Positions 6,717 through 13,684 of a DNA stretch of 16,513 nucleotides are shown here, one piece after another (the first letter of the stretch is position 1; the number at the start of each line of letters is the position of its first letter). Source of the stretch: JAHBVL01 sp964461025 (GTDB taxonomy: Bacteria > Chloroflexota > Chloroflexia > Thermomicrobiales > UBA6265). The stretch covers positions 1-16,513 of the forward strand of contig CAYWSE010000079.1 of assembly GCA_964461025.1 (NCBI GenBank), given 5' to 3'. Below the pieces are notes generated by a model. It saw nothing but the letters and a program-made list of their open reading frames with translations. It made no database searches and had not been told where the DNA came from. A program made the position numbers and the translations under genes.

Positions 6717-8246
6717 ATGGACAGCCGGCGTTTTGATGCATTGACCCGGTCCCTGGCTTCAGGGACATCCCGACGCACACTGCTCAAAGGTCTCTTTGGC
6801 GGCGCCGCCCTTGGAGGTGCGGCGATCACCAGGGTGGACGACGTCGTCGCACAGGCGTGCGACGAAGGGCAGTTTCTCTGTAACGGCGAATGCTGTCCGA
6901 ACGCCAACAATTGTTGCGGCGGCATCACCTGCTGTCCGTCGAGCCAGTGTCACGATGCGACTGGCACATGCTGCGAAACGTTCGAATTCGCATGCGATGC
7001 CGGAACCGGCGACAACATCTGCTGCAATTCTGGCGGTGAGAAATGCTGCGACGGCTTTTGCCTCGACGCGGCGTTCTGCTGTCCTTCCCTCGGCGATTGC
7101 ACCGGAGAGGGCCTGCTCTGTTGCGAGGCGGGACAGCTCTGTTCCGAATGTTGCGATAGCGATGACTGCCCAGGCGAGTGCTCGGTCTGCAATCAGGGAT
7201 TCTGTGAAGACGATGCAGGTCTTTGCGATCCGTGCGAGTTCTGCACAGATGGCACATGCGACCCACAGGTAATCCTGTGCGAAGGAGGAACGGTCGCCTG
7301 TTGCATCAACAATGAGCTGGCGTGTGTCGAGTGTTGCGTCGCCGAGGATTGCGATCCTCCCGATGCCTGCACCCCTGCCGCATGCGTCCAGAACCTCTGC
7401 GAAACCGGGTCGATCTGTGGAGACCCGTCGGTTTGTTGCCCCGATGGTGAGTGTCGCGAGTGCTGCGACGAGTGCTGCGGCAATGATGACTGCGAACTGG
7501 AGTGCGATATCTGCCTGAACGGGACGTGCGTTCCGGCTTGCGACGACGGCGCGGTTTGCTGCGTGAGTGGCCCTCCGGAGGACGTTACGATCACGTGCGT
7601 CGAGGAGTGTTGCGATGACGATGGCTGCGGCGAGTGCGAATCGTGCGTCGATGGCGTATGCGAACCGCACACGATTGTCTGCGCCGAACCCTTCGCCTGT
7701 TGTGTTGGCGGGCAGCTCGTGTGCGCGCAGTGTTGCGAACACGATGACTGCGGCAGCTGCGAAATCTGCTTCAACGGCGCATGCTATCCCGACGATGAAT
7801 GTTGTCCGCGATATGGCGAAGTCTGCAGCCAGATTTCAATCGCCGGTGGAAATCCACAGGACGACTGCTGCGATGGGTTGGTGTGCTGCGATGGCGATCC
7901 GCCAATCTGCGCCGAGTGCTGCAGCGATCATGATTGCGACAAGGGGGAATGCTGCTGCAAAGACGGAACCTGTTCCCACAAGTGCTGCAACCGGCATCAC
8001 CGCTGCAAACATGACAAGCACTGCCCCCCTGGCAAGTGTTGCTGCGGGAACGGTCACTGCTCCGGCGCGTGCTGCGATCCGCCGGGCAAGACGCCCCCGG
8101 AAATCGATACGCTGCCCAATACCGGATCGGGTGATGTGGCCGGAGACGGGTTGGGGGCGGCGAGCGTTGTGGCGGCTGGGGCGGCGGCGTTGTACGTGGC
8201 TGGGAAGCGGCTTCGCCAACCAGCGGCGGAGGCTGACGCCGAGTAG
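6717..8246 (+). CDS. Tat-exported cysteine-rich protein with LPNTG sorting signal
   Basis: A 509-residue protein from ATG 6717. AGGAGGG at 6703-6709 decides this start over an upstream in-frame one at 6627. Residues 1-46 hold a twin-arginine signal (SRRTLLKG, Arg19-Arg20, then a Gly/Ala-rich hydrophobic stretch ending VVAQA). From residue 48 to about 455 I count roughly 100 cysteines, about one residue in four. Six related modules of the type CC-x(2-3)-DC-x(2-5)-C-x2-C-x3-C, mostly preceded by Glu or Gln, occur near residues 143, 204, 251, 296, 337 and 399. A His/Cys/Lys-rich block follows (about 420-450). The end carries LPNTG (466-470), a helix of about 18 residues, KRLR and a short acidic tail, the layout of a sortase substrate. 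No enzyme domain is visible. Disulfide-stabilised surface protein and metal binder are both possible. Function unknown. Confidence 0.88.
   Translation: MDSRRFDALTRSLASGTSRRTLLKGLFGGAALGGAAITRVDDVVAQACDEGQFLCNGECCPNANNCCGGITCCPSSQCHDATGTCCETFEFACDAGTGDNICCNSGGEKCCDGFCLDAAFCCPSLGDCTGEGLLCCEAGQLCSECCDSDDCPGECSVCNQGFCEDDAGLCDPCEFCTDGTCDPQVILCEGGTVACCINNELACVECCVAEDCDPPDACTPAACVQNLCETGSICGDPSVCCPDGECRECCDECCGNDDCELECDICLNGTCVPACDDGAVCCVSGPPEDVTITCVEECCDDDGCGECESCVDGVCEPHTIVCAEPFACCVGGQLVCAQCCEHDDCGSCEICFNGACYPDDECCPRYGEVCSQISIAGGNPQDDCCDGLVCCDGDPPICAECCSDHDCDKGECCCKDGTCSHKCCNRHHRCKHDKHCPPGKCCCGNGHCSGACCDPPGKTPPEIDTLPNTGSGDVAGDGLGAASVVAAGAAALYVAGKRLRQPAAEADAE
7143..7973 (+). repeat. six diverged cysteine modules within the LPNTG protein
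   Basis: Coding repeats at 7143-7205, 7326-7400, 7467-7529, 7602-7661, 7725-7784 and 7911-7973. Each encodes 20-25 residues with a Cys-Cys pair, then Asp/Gly-Cys, then three spaced cysteines ending near 'NGxC' or 'DGxC'. Examples are DECCGNDDCELECDICLNGT plus Cys, and AQCCEHDDCGSCEICFNGAC. A looser seventh copy may follow in the His-rich block. Confidence 0.7.
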
Positions 8247-8279
8247 CGATACCTACACCAATTGAGTGTGAAGCAACGA

Positions 8280-8308
8280 AGCCGGAGGAGAGCCAATCCC
8301 CTCCGGCT
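8280..8308 (+). terminator. 9-bp GC-rich hairpin between the cysteine-rich and YhfX-like genes
   Basis: AGCCGGAGG (8280-8288) pairs perfectly with CCTCCGGCT (8300-8308) around an 11-base loop. It lies 34 bases after the stop of the cysteine-rich gene. There is no T-run, so it may end transcription weakly or protect the 3' end. It also buries GGAGG, the only Shine-Dalgarno-like run before the YhfX-like gene. Confidence 0.45.
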
Positions 8309-8327
8309 CTGTGCGATGATGGCGCGC

Positions 8328-9526
8328 ATGTTTTTGCAGCGCCTCTTCGAACTCAATCCGGCTCTGATCGATGCGGGGGTGACGCTGCATCAGGCCGGAG
8401 ATATTCCCGCCAATTGCTGGCTGTACGATCTGGACACGATCGCCGAAAACGCCCGCATCCAGGCGGCGGAAGCGGAGCGTCTTGGGCTGACCACATTTCT
8501 GATGACCAAGCAGATCGCCCGTAACCCGCTTGTGGCGGCGACCGCACTGGCGAATGGCATCGACAAGACGGTGGCTGTCGATATCACCTGCGCGAATGTG
8601 CTGCACCGAAACGGGTTGCCGATCGGGCATGTCGGTCAGATCAATCAGATTCCGCGCCATCGGGTCGATCGCGTGCTGGCGATGCGGCCGGACTACATCA
8701 CCGTCTACAGTGTGGAAGCGGCGGCGTGGATCTCATCGCGGGCAGCTCGTCTGGGTTTGACGCAGTCGTTGCTGGTGCGGGTGTTCGGTGACGGTGATGT
8801 GACGTTTGCCGGTCAGGAAGGGGGTTTTCACGAACGTGCAGTCGTTGCTGCGGTTCGAGAGATCGCGGCAATGCCGAATGTTGAGGTGATTGGCACGACG
8901 AGCTTTCCCGTCGTCGAATACACCTTCGAACGGGAGAGGATGCCGCCGCGGTTGTTGCCGAATATGGCAACGATCACCAGGGCGGCGAGAAGGATCGCGG
9001 CGGAAACCGGGCTCAAGATGCGTGTGATCAATGCGCCGGGCAACACGTCGGCGGAAACGTTTGCGATGCTGGCGGAGGCAGGGGCCACCCATGTCGAGCC
9101 GGGTCACGGGTTGTGCGGTACGACGATTTCACAGATGTTGCTGGGATCGGACCGGGAGCGTCCGGCCTATACGTATGTCAGCGAAGTGAGTCATCACTAT
9201 CAGGGGATGGCGTATGCGTTTGGCGGTGGCTTGTGGAGTCTGCTGACAGGGTTGTATGGCGACGAATGGCCGAAGCAGCTGTTGGTGGGATCGGAACCGG
9301 AAACCGCGAAAGCGAACATTCTCGACTACGCACATCTCGACCAGATCATGGACTACCACCTGCCAATTGCGCAGGGCGAACGGTGCCGTGTGGGGGATAC
9401 CGTGGTGTTTCCCATCTATGCGCAGGCACAGATGACCCGTGCCTACACGGTGGCGGTCAGCGGCATTCAGGCGGGGAGCCCGGTGGTCGAGGGGGTGTTC
9501 GATCATGCCGGGACGAGGCTGCACGA
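8328..9526 (+). CDS. yhfX: YhfX-like PLP-dependent (alanine-racemase-fold) enzyme, 3' end in gap
   Basis: About 400 residues are visible before the N-gap at 9527. The family is usually near 390, so only the last residues and stop should be missing. ATG 8328 was chosen because MFLQRLFELNPALIDAG matches the YhfX N-terminus as I remember it; ATGs at 8316 and 8319 are alternatives and none has a good ribosome site. Key blocks are PANCWLYDLDTIAENA, then FLMTKQIARNP with the presumed PLP lysine (Lys61), TVAVDITCANVLHRNGLPIGHVGQ, and GATHVEPGHGLCGTT. YhfX proteins have the N-terminal barrel fold of alanine racemase; the natural substrate is poorly defined. In Escherichia coli yhfX sits in the yhf cluster, but here no such neighbours are present and the gene converges on a pterin dehydratase. 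Confidence 0.85.
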
Positions 9527-9626
9527 NNNNNNNNNNNNNNNNNNNNNNNNNNNNNNNNNNNNNNNNNNNNNNNNNNNNNNNNNNNNNNNNNNNNNNNNNN
9601 NNNNNNNNNNNNNNNNNNNNNNNNNN
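9527..9626. other. assembly gap of 100 N
   Basis: A round 100-N run, so the true length is probably unknown. Unlike the other two gaps, the flanking bases do not repeat each other, so sequence is really missing. It hides the 3' ends of the two convergent genes. Confidence 0.95.
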
Positions 9627-9943
9627 GCGGCCATGATGAAATCGTTGCGATGCAGACCGCGGATCTTCTTGGAGTACCAGACGACGGTGACCCGACCCCA
9701 TTCCGTAGTAAGCACCGGATGATGTCCTTCTTCCTCCGCCAGGAGCCCGACCCGCTTGGTAAACGCGAGCGCCTCGAGGAAGTTTGCGACTTTGAAGGTT
9801 CGTTCGAGCCGGTCGACGTCATCGATCTCCACCAGCTTCCAGTCGGGCACCAGGGGACTGAGCTCGGCGATCTCTTCAGGAGTTACACGGGGCGCGTCGC
9901 GGCGGCATGCCACGCACCGTTCGGTGGCCAGCGTTGTCATCAT
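9627..9943 (-). CDS. pterin-4a-carbinolamine dehydratase, 3' end in gap
   Basis: The first 105 residues of a protein from ATG 9943-9941, with GGAG (complement of 9950-9953) six bases upstream. The family is about 95-115 long, so only a short tail is hidden. The active-site block EEEGHHPVLTTEWGRVTVVW (residues 70-89) contains the His74-His75-Pro76 motif, and SKKIRGLHRNDFIMA supplies the later His98 and Asp101. The N-terminal CVACRRDAP with TPEEIAEL is typical of bacterial PhhB-like members. The enzyme dehydrates 4a-hydroxytetrahydrobiopterin, regenerating the cofactor of aromatic amino acid hydroxylases; no hydroxylase is in the window, and in some bacteria it serves other pterin pathways. It diverges from the PrsW-like gene across 72 bases. 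TACAAT (complement of 9964-9969) is a candidate -10. Confidence 0.93.
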
Positions 9944-10015
9944 GAGGCACTCCTTTCCTCTTGATTGTACTGTTCACCCTGTTGCAAAGCGGCAAACGTA
10001 TGTAAAGGGACGGGG

Positions 10016-11341
10016 ATGATGGTCGCCTGCCCGCGATGCGGAGCGCAGCAGCAGCGGTCCGCGTTTTGCTCGACCTGTGGAACTCCTGCCGGTCGTGGCC
10101 AGTTTTGTGGTTCGTGCGGACAACTGCTTGGTGGTCCGAACTTCTGCATGCACTGTGGCAACCGGCTGAGCGGTGTTTTCACCGCACAACAGATTTCGAT
10201 GTTTCCTCAGCCGAAGCGACCCTCCCGCTGGTTGCGTCTCTTGCTCATTGGCGGGGCAGGGCTGGGGGCGCTCCTGCTGGCCCTTGCCTATCTGGCTGCT
10301 GCGCGCGGTGACCTCAGCACCGTCCTGATTGCGTCGTTTGCCGCTGTCGTGCCGGCCATCGCGTTTGTGATGGTGATTCTATCGCTCGACCGGTACGAGC
10401 ATGAACCGCTGCGGACCGTGGTTTACGCCTTTTGCTGGGGCGCGATTGGCGCGGTCATCTTCAGTGTCATTGCCGAAGCGATCTTCGCCGGGATTGCCGT
10501 TGCCGCGGCGGGCGAAGAAGCGGCCAGTGCGCTGACGCTGATTGTGGCCGCTCCGGTGATCGAAGAGGCGTTCAAGGGCATCGCTCTACTTCTGATGTTG
10601 CGGTACTACCGGCACGAGCTCGACAGCGTGCTCGATGGTCTGGTCTATGGCGCGATCATCGGCATCGGGTTCGCGATGACCGAGAACATCGGCTATTTCA
10701 TCCAGGCCTATCAGGAAGATGGCGCTTCAGGCCTTGGCGAGCTGTTTATTTTCAGAGTTGTGATCAATGGGTTCGGCCACGCTATGTACACGGGCGTGAT
10801 TGGGGCCGCGGTTGGATGGTCGCGAAGTCGCTATCGACAGGGAACGGCACGCTTTGTTGTGCCGGTGCTTGGATATTGCGCCGGAGTGTTGCTGCACATG
10901 CTCTGGAACGGCGGCGTCGTGGCGATTGCTGCACTGCAAGGCGATGATGCATCACTCTGGACGGTAATGCTCGTGGAGGCCCCGCTCTTTGTGCTGCCGC
11001 CATTGGTCATTCTCTATCTGGTTGCCCGGCGCGGAGGTCAGCATGAACTGGCGGTGATGCGCGATCAGCTGCGGGAGGAAGTGGCGCTCGGCGTGCTTTC
11101 TCCGGCCGAATACGAAGAAATCACGAGCGCGGCACAGCGGCGCACCAGGATGAAACATGCTCGCCAGAGCGCTGGCTGGAACGGCTGGAAACGTCAGCGG
11201 GCATTCTATGAAGTTGCCGGAGATCTGGCATTCAGGAAGCATCATGCGTCGGTCGACCATCTGGTGACCGCAGCCGACCAGATGGCGATCGAGCAGAGCC
11301 GGATGGCGATCGGCGCCAGGCGTCGTCAATTGCCGCAATAG
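10016..11341 (+). CDS. PrsW-like intramembrane protease with four N-terminal zinc knuckles
   Basis: A 441-residue protein. ATG 10016 (or 10019) follows AAGGGA at 10005-10010. Residues 5-47 carry four CxxC knuckles (Cys5/8, 18/21, 31/34, 44/47) at an exact 13-residue period. About eight membrane helices follow. The PrsW/CPBP-type signature is present: PVIEEAFKG with Glu183-Glu184 and Lys187, then MTENIGYF (Glu223), NGFGHAMYTG (His255) and LLHMLWNGG (His294). These are the presumed catalytic residues. PrsW in Bacillus cleaves an anti-sigma factor at site 1, so a signalling protease role is possible; no anti-sigma gene is visible here. A soluble tail of about 100 residues (from 340) ends Arg-rich. 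The zinc array is probably cytoplasmic. A free copy of that array is encoded just downstream. Confidence 0.88.
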   Translation: MMVACPRCGAQQQRSAFCSTCGTPAGRGQFCGSCGQLLGGPNFCMHCGNRLSGVFTAQQISMFPQPKRPSRWLRLLLIGGAGLGALLLALAYLAAARGDLSTVLIASFAAVVPAIAFVMVILSLDRYEHEPLRTVVYAFCWGAIGAVIFSVIAEAIFAGIAVAAAGEEAASALTLIVAAPVIEEAFKGIALLLMLRYYRHELDSVLDGLVYGAIIGIGFAMTENIGYFIQAYQEDGASGLGELFIFRVVINGFGHAMYTGVIGAAVGWSRSRYRQGTARFVVPVLGYCAGVLLHMLWNGGVVAIAALQGDDASLWTVMLVEAPLFVLPPLVILYLVARRGGQHELAVMRDQLREEVALGVLSPAEYEEITSAAQRRTRMKHARQSAGWNGWKRQRAFYEVAGDLAFRKHHASVDHLVTAADQMAIEQSRMAIGARRRQLPQ

Positions 11342-11391
11342 CGCGGGAGTGGAGCGGACGAATTGCGCGCGTCACGGGAGTCCAAACGCAC

Positions 11392-11589
11392 ATGATGTAT
11401 TGCCCTTCATGTCATAGAACGCTGGAGAAGGTGAAGTATTGCGCGCGATGCGGGAGTCTCGCGGGAGACGGCAACTTCTGCGGGCAGTGCGGCACGCCCT
11501 ACAGTGGCCCAAACTACTGTCCTCATTGCGGTGTGCCGCTCTTCGACGAACATGCCAGCACAGAGGACGAAACGGCAACGGAGGATTGA
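11392..11589 (+). CDS. 65-residue zinc-knuckle protein, free copy of the protease N-terminus
   Basis: It starts at ATG 11392 (or 11395), with GGGAG at 11376-11380 as a loosely spaced ribosome site. Four CxxC pairs at Cys4/7, 17/20, 30/33 and 43/46 repeat every 13 residues, the same spacing as in the preceding PrsW-like protein. The sequences align without gaps: AGDGNFCGQCG against AGRGQFCGSCG, and GPNYCPHCG against GPNFCMHCG. An acidic tail of about 15 residues ends the protein. It should bind two zinc ions in a zinc-ribbon-like fold and is cytoplasmic. It lies 50 bases after the protease stop, probably in one operon. A role as a partner, decoy or regulator of the protease is inference. Confidence 0.8.
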   Translation: MMYCPSCHRTLEKVKYCARCGSLAGDGNFCGQCGTPYSGPNYCPHCGVPLFDEHASTEDETATED

Positions 11590-11646
11590 GGGCCAATTCG
11601 GGACCGGGCGTGTGAAGCGATTTCAGCAGGAATTTCCCGGAAGGCA

Positions 11647-11674
11647 TTTGCGGAATTCCCGCCGCTGGTGATAA
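11647..11674 (+). promoter_or_regulatory. candidate promoter of the ABC importer operon
   Basis: TTGCGG (11647-11652) and GATAAT (11669-11674) with 16 bases between them. If used, the mRNA leader before the binding-protein start at 11912 would be about 230 bases. Weak by sequence alone. Confidence 0.3.
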
Positions 11675-11787
11675 TTGCTGTGTCGTCCCATCACTGTTGA
11701 TGCCGCAGCCCTGCAATAGCTGTCGGTGTGCTGGTGACGAGTGAGGGCAGTAGCAGCCCGTTTTGCGGTGAGTGGTCCAGAACGTCG

Positions 11788-11798
11788 AAAGGAGGTGA
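11788..11798 (+). other. orphan 11-base Shine-Dalgarno sequence
   Basis: AAAGGAGGTGA is a perfect complement to the usual 16S rRNA 3' end, yet no ATG, GTG or TTG occurs 4-15 bases after it. GGAG (11791-11794) can also pair with CTCC (11801-11804). It may be a leader-RNA feature, a start hidden by an error, or chance. Confidence 0.3.
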
Positions 11799-11911
11799 GT
11801 CTCCGCGGCCAGGCAATACAGCGCACGCCGAATTGTGAGTCAGGGTGCGGTGTCTGGCTGTTTTCGTTTTCGACGAATGAGGCTAACGCCACAGCGAAAG
11901 GAATGCACGGA

Positions 11912-13588
11912 ATGCGGTATTACGACGATGAAATGCGCCTGCTTGGTGATTTGATGCGAGGTCGCGTCACACGCCGAAGTCTGGTCAAGCGCGGTGTCGC
12001 ACTGGGTCTCAGTACGGCGGCGCTCGGCACGTTGGTCAAGGCGTATGACATTTCCGCGCAGGGCGGCGAGCCCTCGGGCGAAGTCGTTTACGCGCTCGAG
12101 CAGGCTCCGCCGAACATCGCGCCGTTCGGTGGCGTTTCTCAAGCGCAGGCCTGGGGCAACGAGCACATTTACGACTCATTGCTGGCGTGGGACGCGGATC
12201 TCAACATCATTCCGGCGCTGGCCGATGCCTGGGAAGCGCCTGACAACATGAGCTATGTCTTCACGTTGCGGCAGGGCGTGCTCTTCCATAACGGGAACGA
12301 AATGACGGCGGCTGACGTTGTCTACTCGATCACCAACGCGGTGACGCCGCCGCCGCCGGGCGTGGCGATCGGCCAGCTAGCCCGCATCGCCGGCGCGGAA
12401 GCCATCGATGACTACACGGTGCAGGTCAATCTGACCGAGCCCGATCCGGCGATTCCGGGTGNNNNNNNNNNTCCGGGTGTGTTCGCCTGGTCGCGGTACA
12501 CCTCGATCGTTCCGGATGGCATCCACGACCAGATCAATGTCCTGACGGAGGGCATTGGCACCGGACCGTACAAGGTCGTCGAATACGTGCAGGACGACCG
12601 GATCGTCTACGAGGCGAACACCGACTACTGGATCGAAGGCGTTCCCTGTATTGCCAGGCTGACCCTGAAGGTCCTTGGTGATGAGCAGGCGCGTGTTTCC
12701 AACCTTCGCTCAGGCGAGATCGATGGCGGCATTCTTTCGGCGGATGTCGTTGTGACGCTCGAAGGTGACGAGAACCTGGAAGTCCAGAGCGGGCTGTATG
12801 CGGCGCCGCGGGTGGTCCAGCTGAGCACCGCCAAGGATGTGCCCTGGAGAATCAAGGAAGTTCGACAGGCAATCAGCAAGTGCATCGACCGCAATCTGAT
12901 CATCAGCAATGTTTACGCGGGCGAGGCCGAGCTGACCGGTCCGATTCCGCCGGGATATGGCGAGTACCCAATTCCCAACGACCGGCTGGCCGAGCTCTAC
13001 GCCGTCGATGTCGAAGGCGCCAAGGCGCTGATGGCCGAGGCCGGCATGGAGAGTGGTTTTTCCGTCGAACTGCAGTCGATCGCTACACCGCGGCACACGA
13101 CGCTGATCGCCGAGATCTTCAAGGAGAACCTCAAGGCAATCAACATCGACGTTACGGTGCAGCCGCTGGAAATCGGCCAGTTCGCTGAGAACGTCGGCAG
13201 CGGCAACTACGAATGGGCGTCGACCGGCCGCGGTATGCGCGGTGACCCGGCGCACTTCGTGATCGACTTCCGGAATGGCACACCGCTGAACGTGACGTGG
13301 TTCGGAGATGGTGGAAACACCGGCACGCCAACAGCCTCGACCTTTGGTCCCGGCTGGCAGAGCACGGCGATCGATGAGTTGTACGACGCCGCGTATGCGG
13401 AGCTCGATCCGGCCGCTCGCGTGCCGATGTATCACGAGCTGCAGGAGATGATCATCGACGAAGCGCCGCATATCTATACGGTGCAGGACAAACGCTTCCA
13501 GGTGGTCAACACGCGGCTGACCGGCATGTATGTGGCGTATGATCTGACCAACCGGCCTCTGCGCTACGCGTGCGCTGTCGAGGGATAG
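11912..13588 (+). CDS. family 5 (peptide/nickel-type) ABC transporter solute-binding protein
   Basis: About 558 codons including a 10-N gap at 12462-12471. ATG 11912 was chosen because AAAGGA (11897-11902) lies nine bases upstream; the in-frame ATG at 11903 directly touches it. The N-terminus has a twin-arginine signal (Arg21-Arg22, TRRSLVKRGVALGLS) and no lipobox cysteine, unlike most Gram-positive binding proteins. Family 5 features include LADAWEAPDNMSYVFTLRQG, then VLFHNGNEMTAADVVYSI, GTGPYKVVEY and the C-terminal YHELQEMIIDEAPHIYTVQD. It should capture oligopeptides or similar solutes outside the membrane for the two permeases downstream. TCCGGGTG occurs on both sides of the N-run; merging the copies removes 18 bases, keeps the frame and gives DPAIPGVFAWSRY. 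The ligand cannot be predicted. Confidence 0.92.
   Translation: MRYYDDEMRLLGDLMRGRVTRRSLVKRGVALGLSTAALGTLVKAYDISAQGGEPSGEVVYALEQAPPNIAPFGGVSQAQAWGNEHIYDSLLAWDADLNIIPALADAWEAPDNMSYVFTLRQGVLFHNGNEMTAADVVYSITNAVTPPPPGVAIGQLARIAGAEAIDDYTVQVNLTEPDPAIPGXXXXPGVFAWSRYTSIVPDGIHDQINVLTEGIGTGPYKVVEYVQDDRIVYEANTDYWIEGVPCIARLTLKVLGDEQARVSNLRSGEIDGGILSADVVVTLEGDENLEVQSGLYAAPRVVQLSTAKDVPWRIKEVRQAISKCIDRNLIISNVYAGEAELTGPIPPGYGEYPIPNDRLAELYAVDVEGAKALMAEAGMESGFSVELQSIATPRHTTLIAEIFKENLKAINIDVTVQPLEIGQFAENVGSGNYEWASTGRGMRGDPAHFVIDFRNGTPLNVTWFGDGGNTGTPTASTFGPGWQSTAIDELYDAAYAELDPAARVPMYHELQEMIIDEAPHIYTVQDKRFQVVNTRLTGMYVAYDLTNRPLRYACAVEG
12462..12471. other. 10-N gap, probably a false gap
   Basis: The eight bases before (12454-12461) and after (12472-12479) are both TCCGGGTG. 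Overlapping them restores one uninterrupted frame. Confidence 0.7.
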
Positions 13589-13610
13589 TTTCCTTCGGCT
13601 GACAGCTGGC

Positions 13611-13642
13611 GCCCCTGCCCGGGCAATCGTTCGGGCAGGGGC
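13611..13642 (+). terminator. strong intercistronic hairpin in the importer operon
   Basis: GCCCCTGCCCG (13611-13621) pairs perfectly over 11 bases with CGGGCAGGGGC (13632-13642) around a 10-base loop, 22 bases after the binding-protein stop and 42 before the first permease. The tail ATCATTTCG has few T residues. Such hairpins commonly stabilise the binding-protein mRNA or partly stop transcription, so that more binding protein than permease is made. Confidence 0.6.
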
Positions 13643-13684
13643 ATCATTTCGTACTCGTAGACTGACACTCAGGAACAGCATTCA

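Larger units (their letters stand above)
11590..11911. other. long leader region of the transporter operon
   Basis: Some 320 bases without a supported gene. The reading frame of the binding protein stays open back to 11741, but that upstream part lacks a matched start and ribosome site. The stretch holds a candidate promoter near 11647-11674 and an isolated, perfect Shine-Dalgarno sequence at 11788-11798, both listed separately. Confidence 0.5.

Noticed and set aside
6759..7774. Long open frames on both strands within the cysteine-rich gene
   Set aside because: Biased TGC/TGT and GA-rich codons leave the other frames without stops. The main frame alone has a Tat signal, ribosome site and sorting signal.
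11788..11805. Possible 16S rRNA 3' end on the minus strand (ACTCACCTCCTTTC)
   Set aside because: The conserved bases that precede CACCTCC in 16S rRNA (GGCTGGAT) are missing and no rRNA sequence extends from it.
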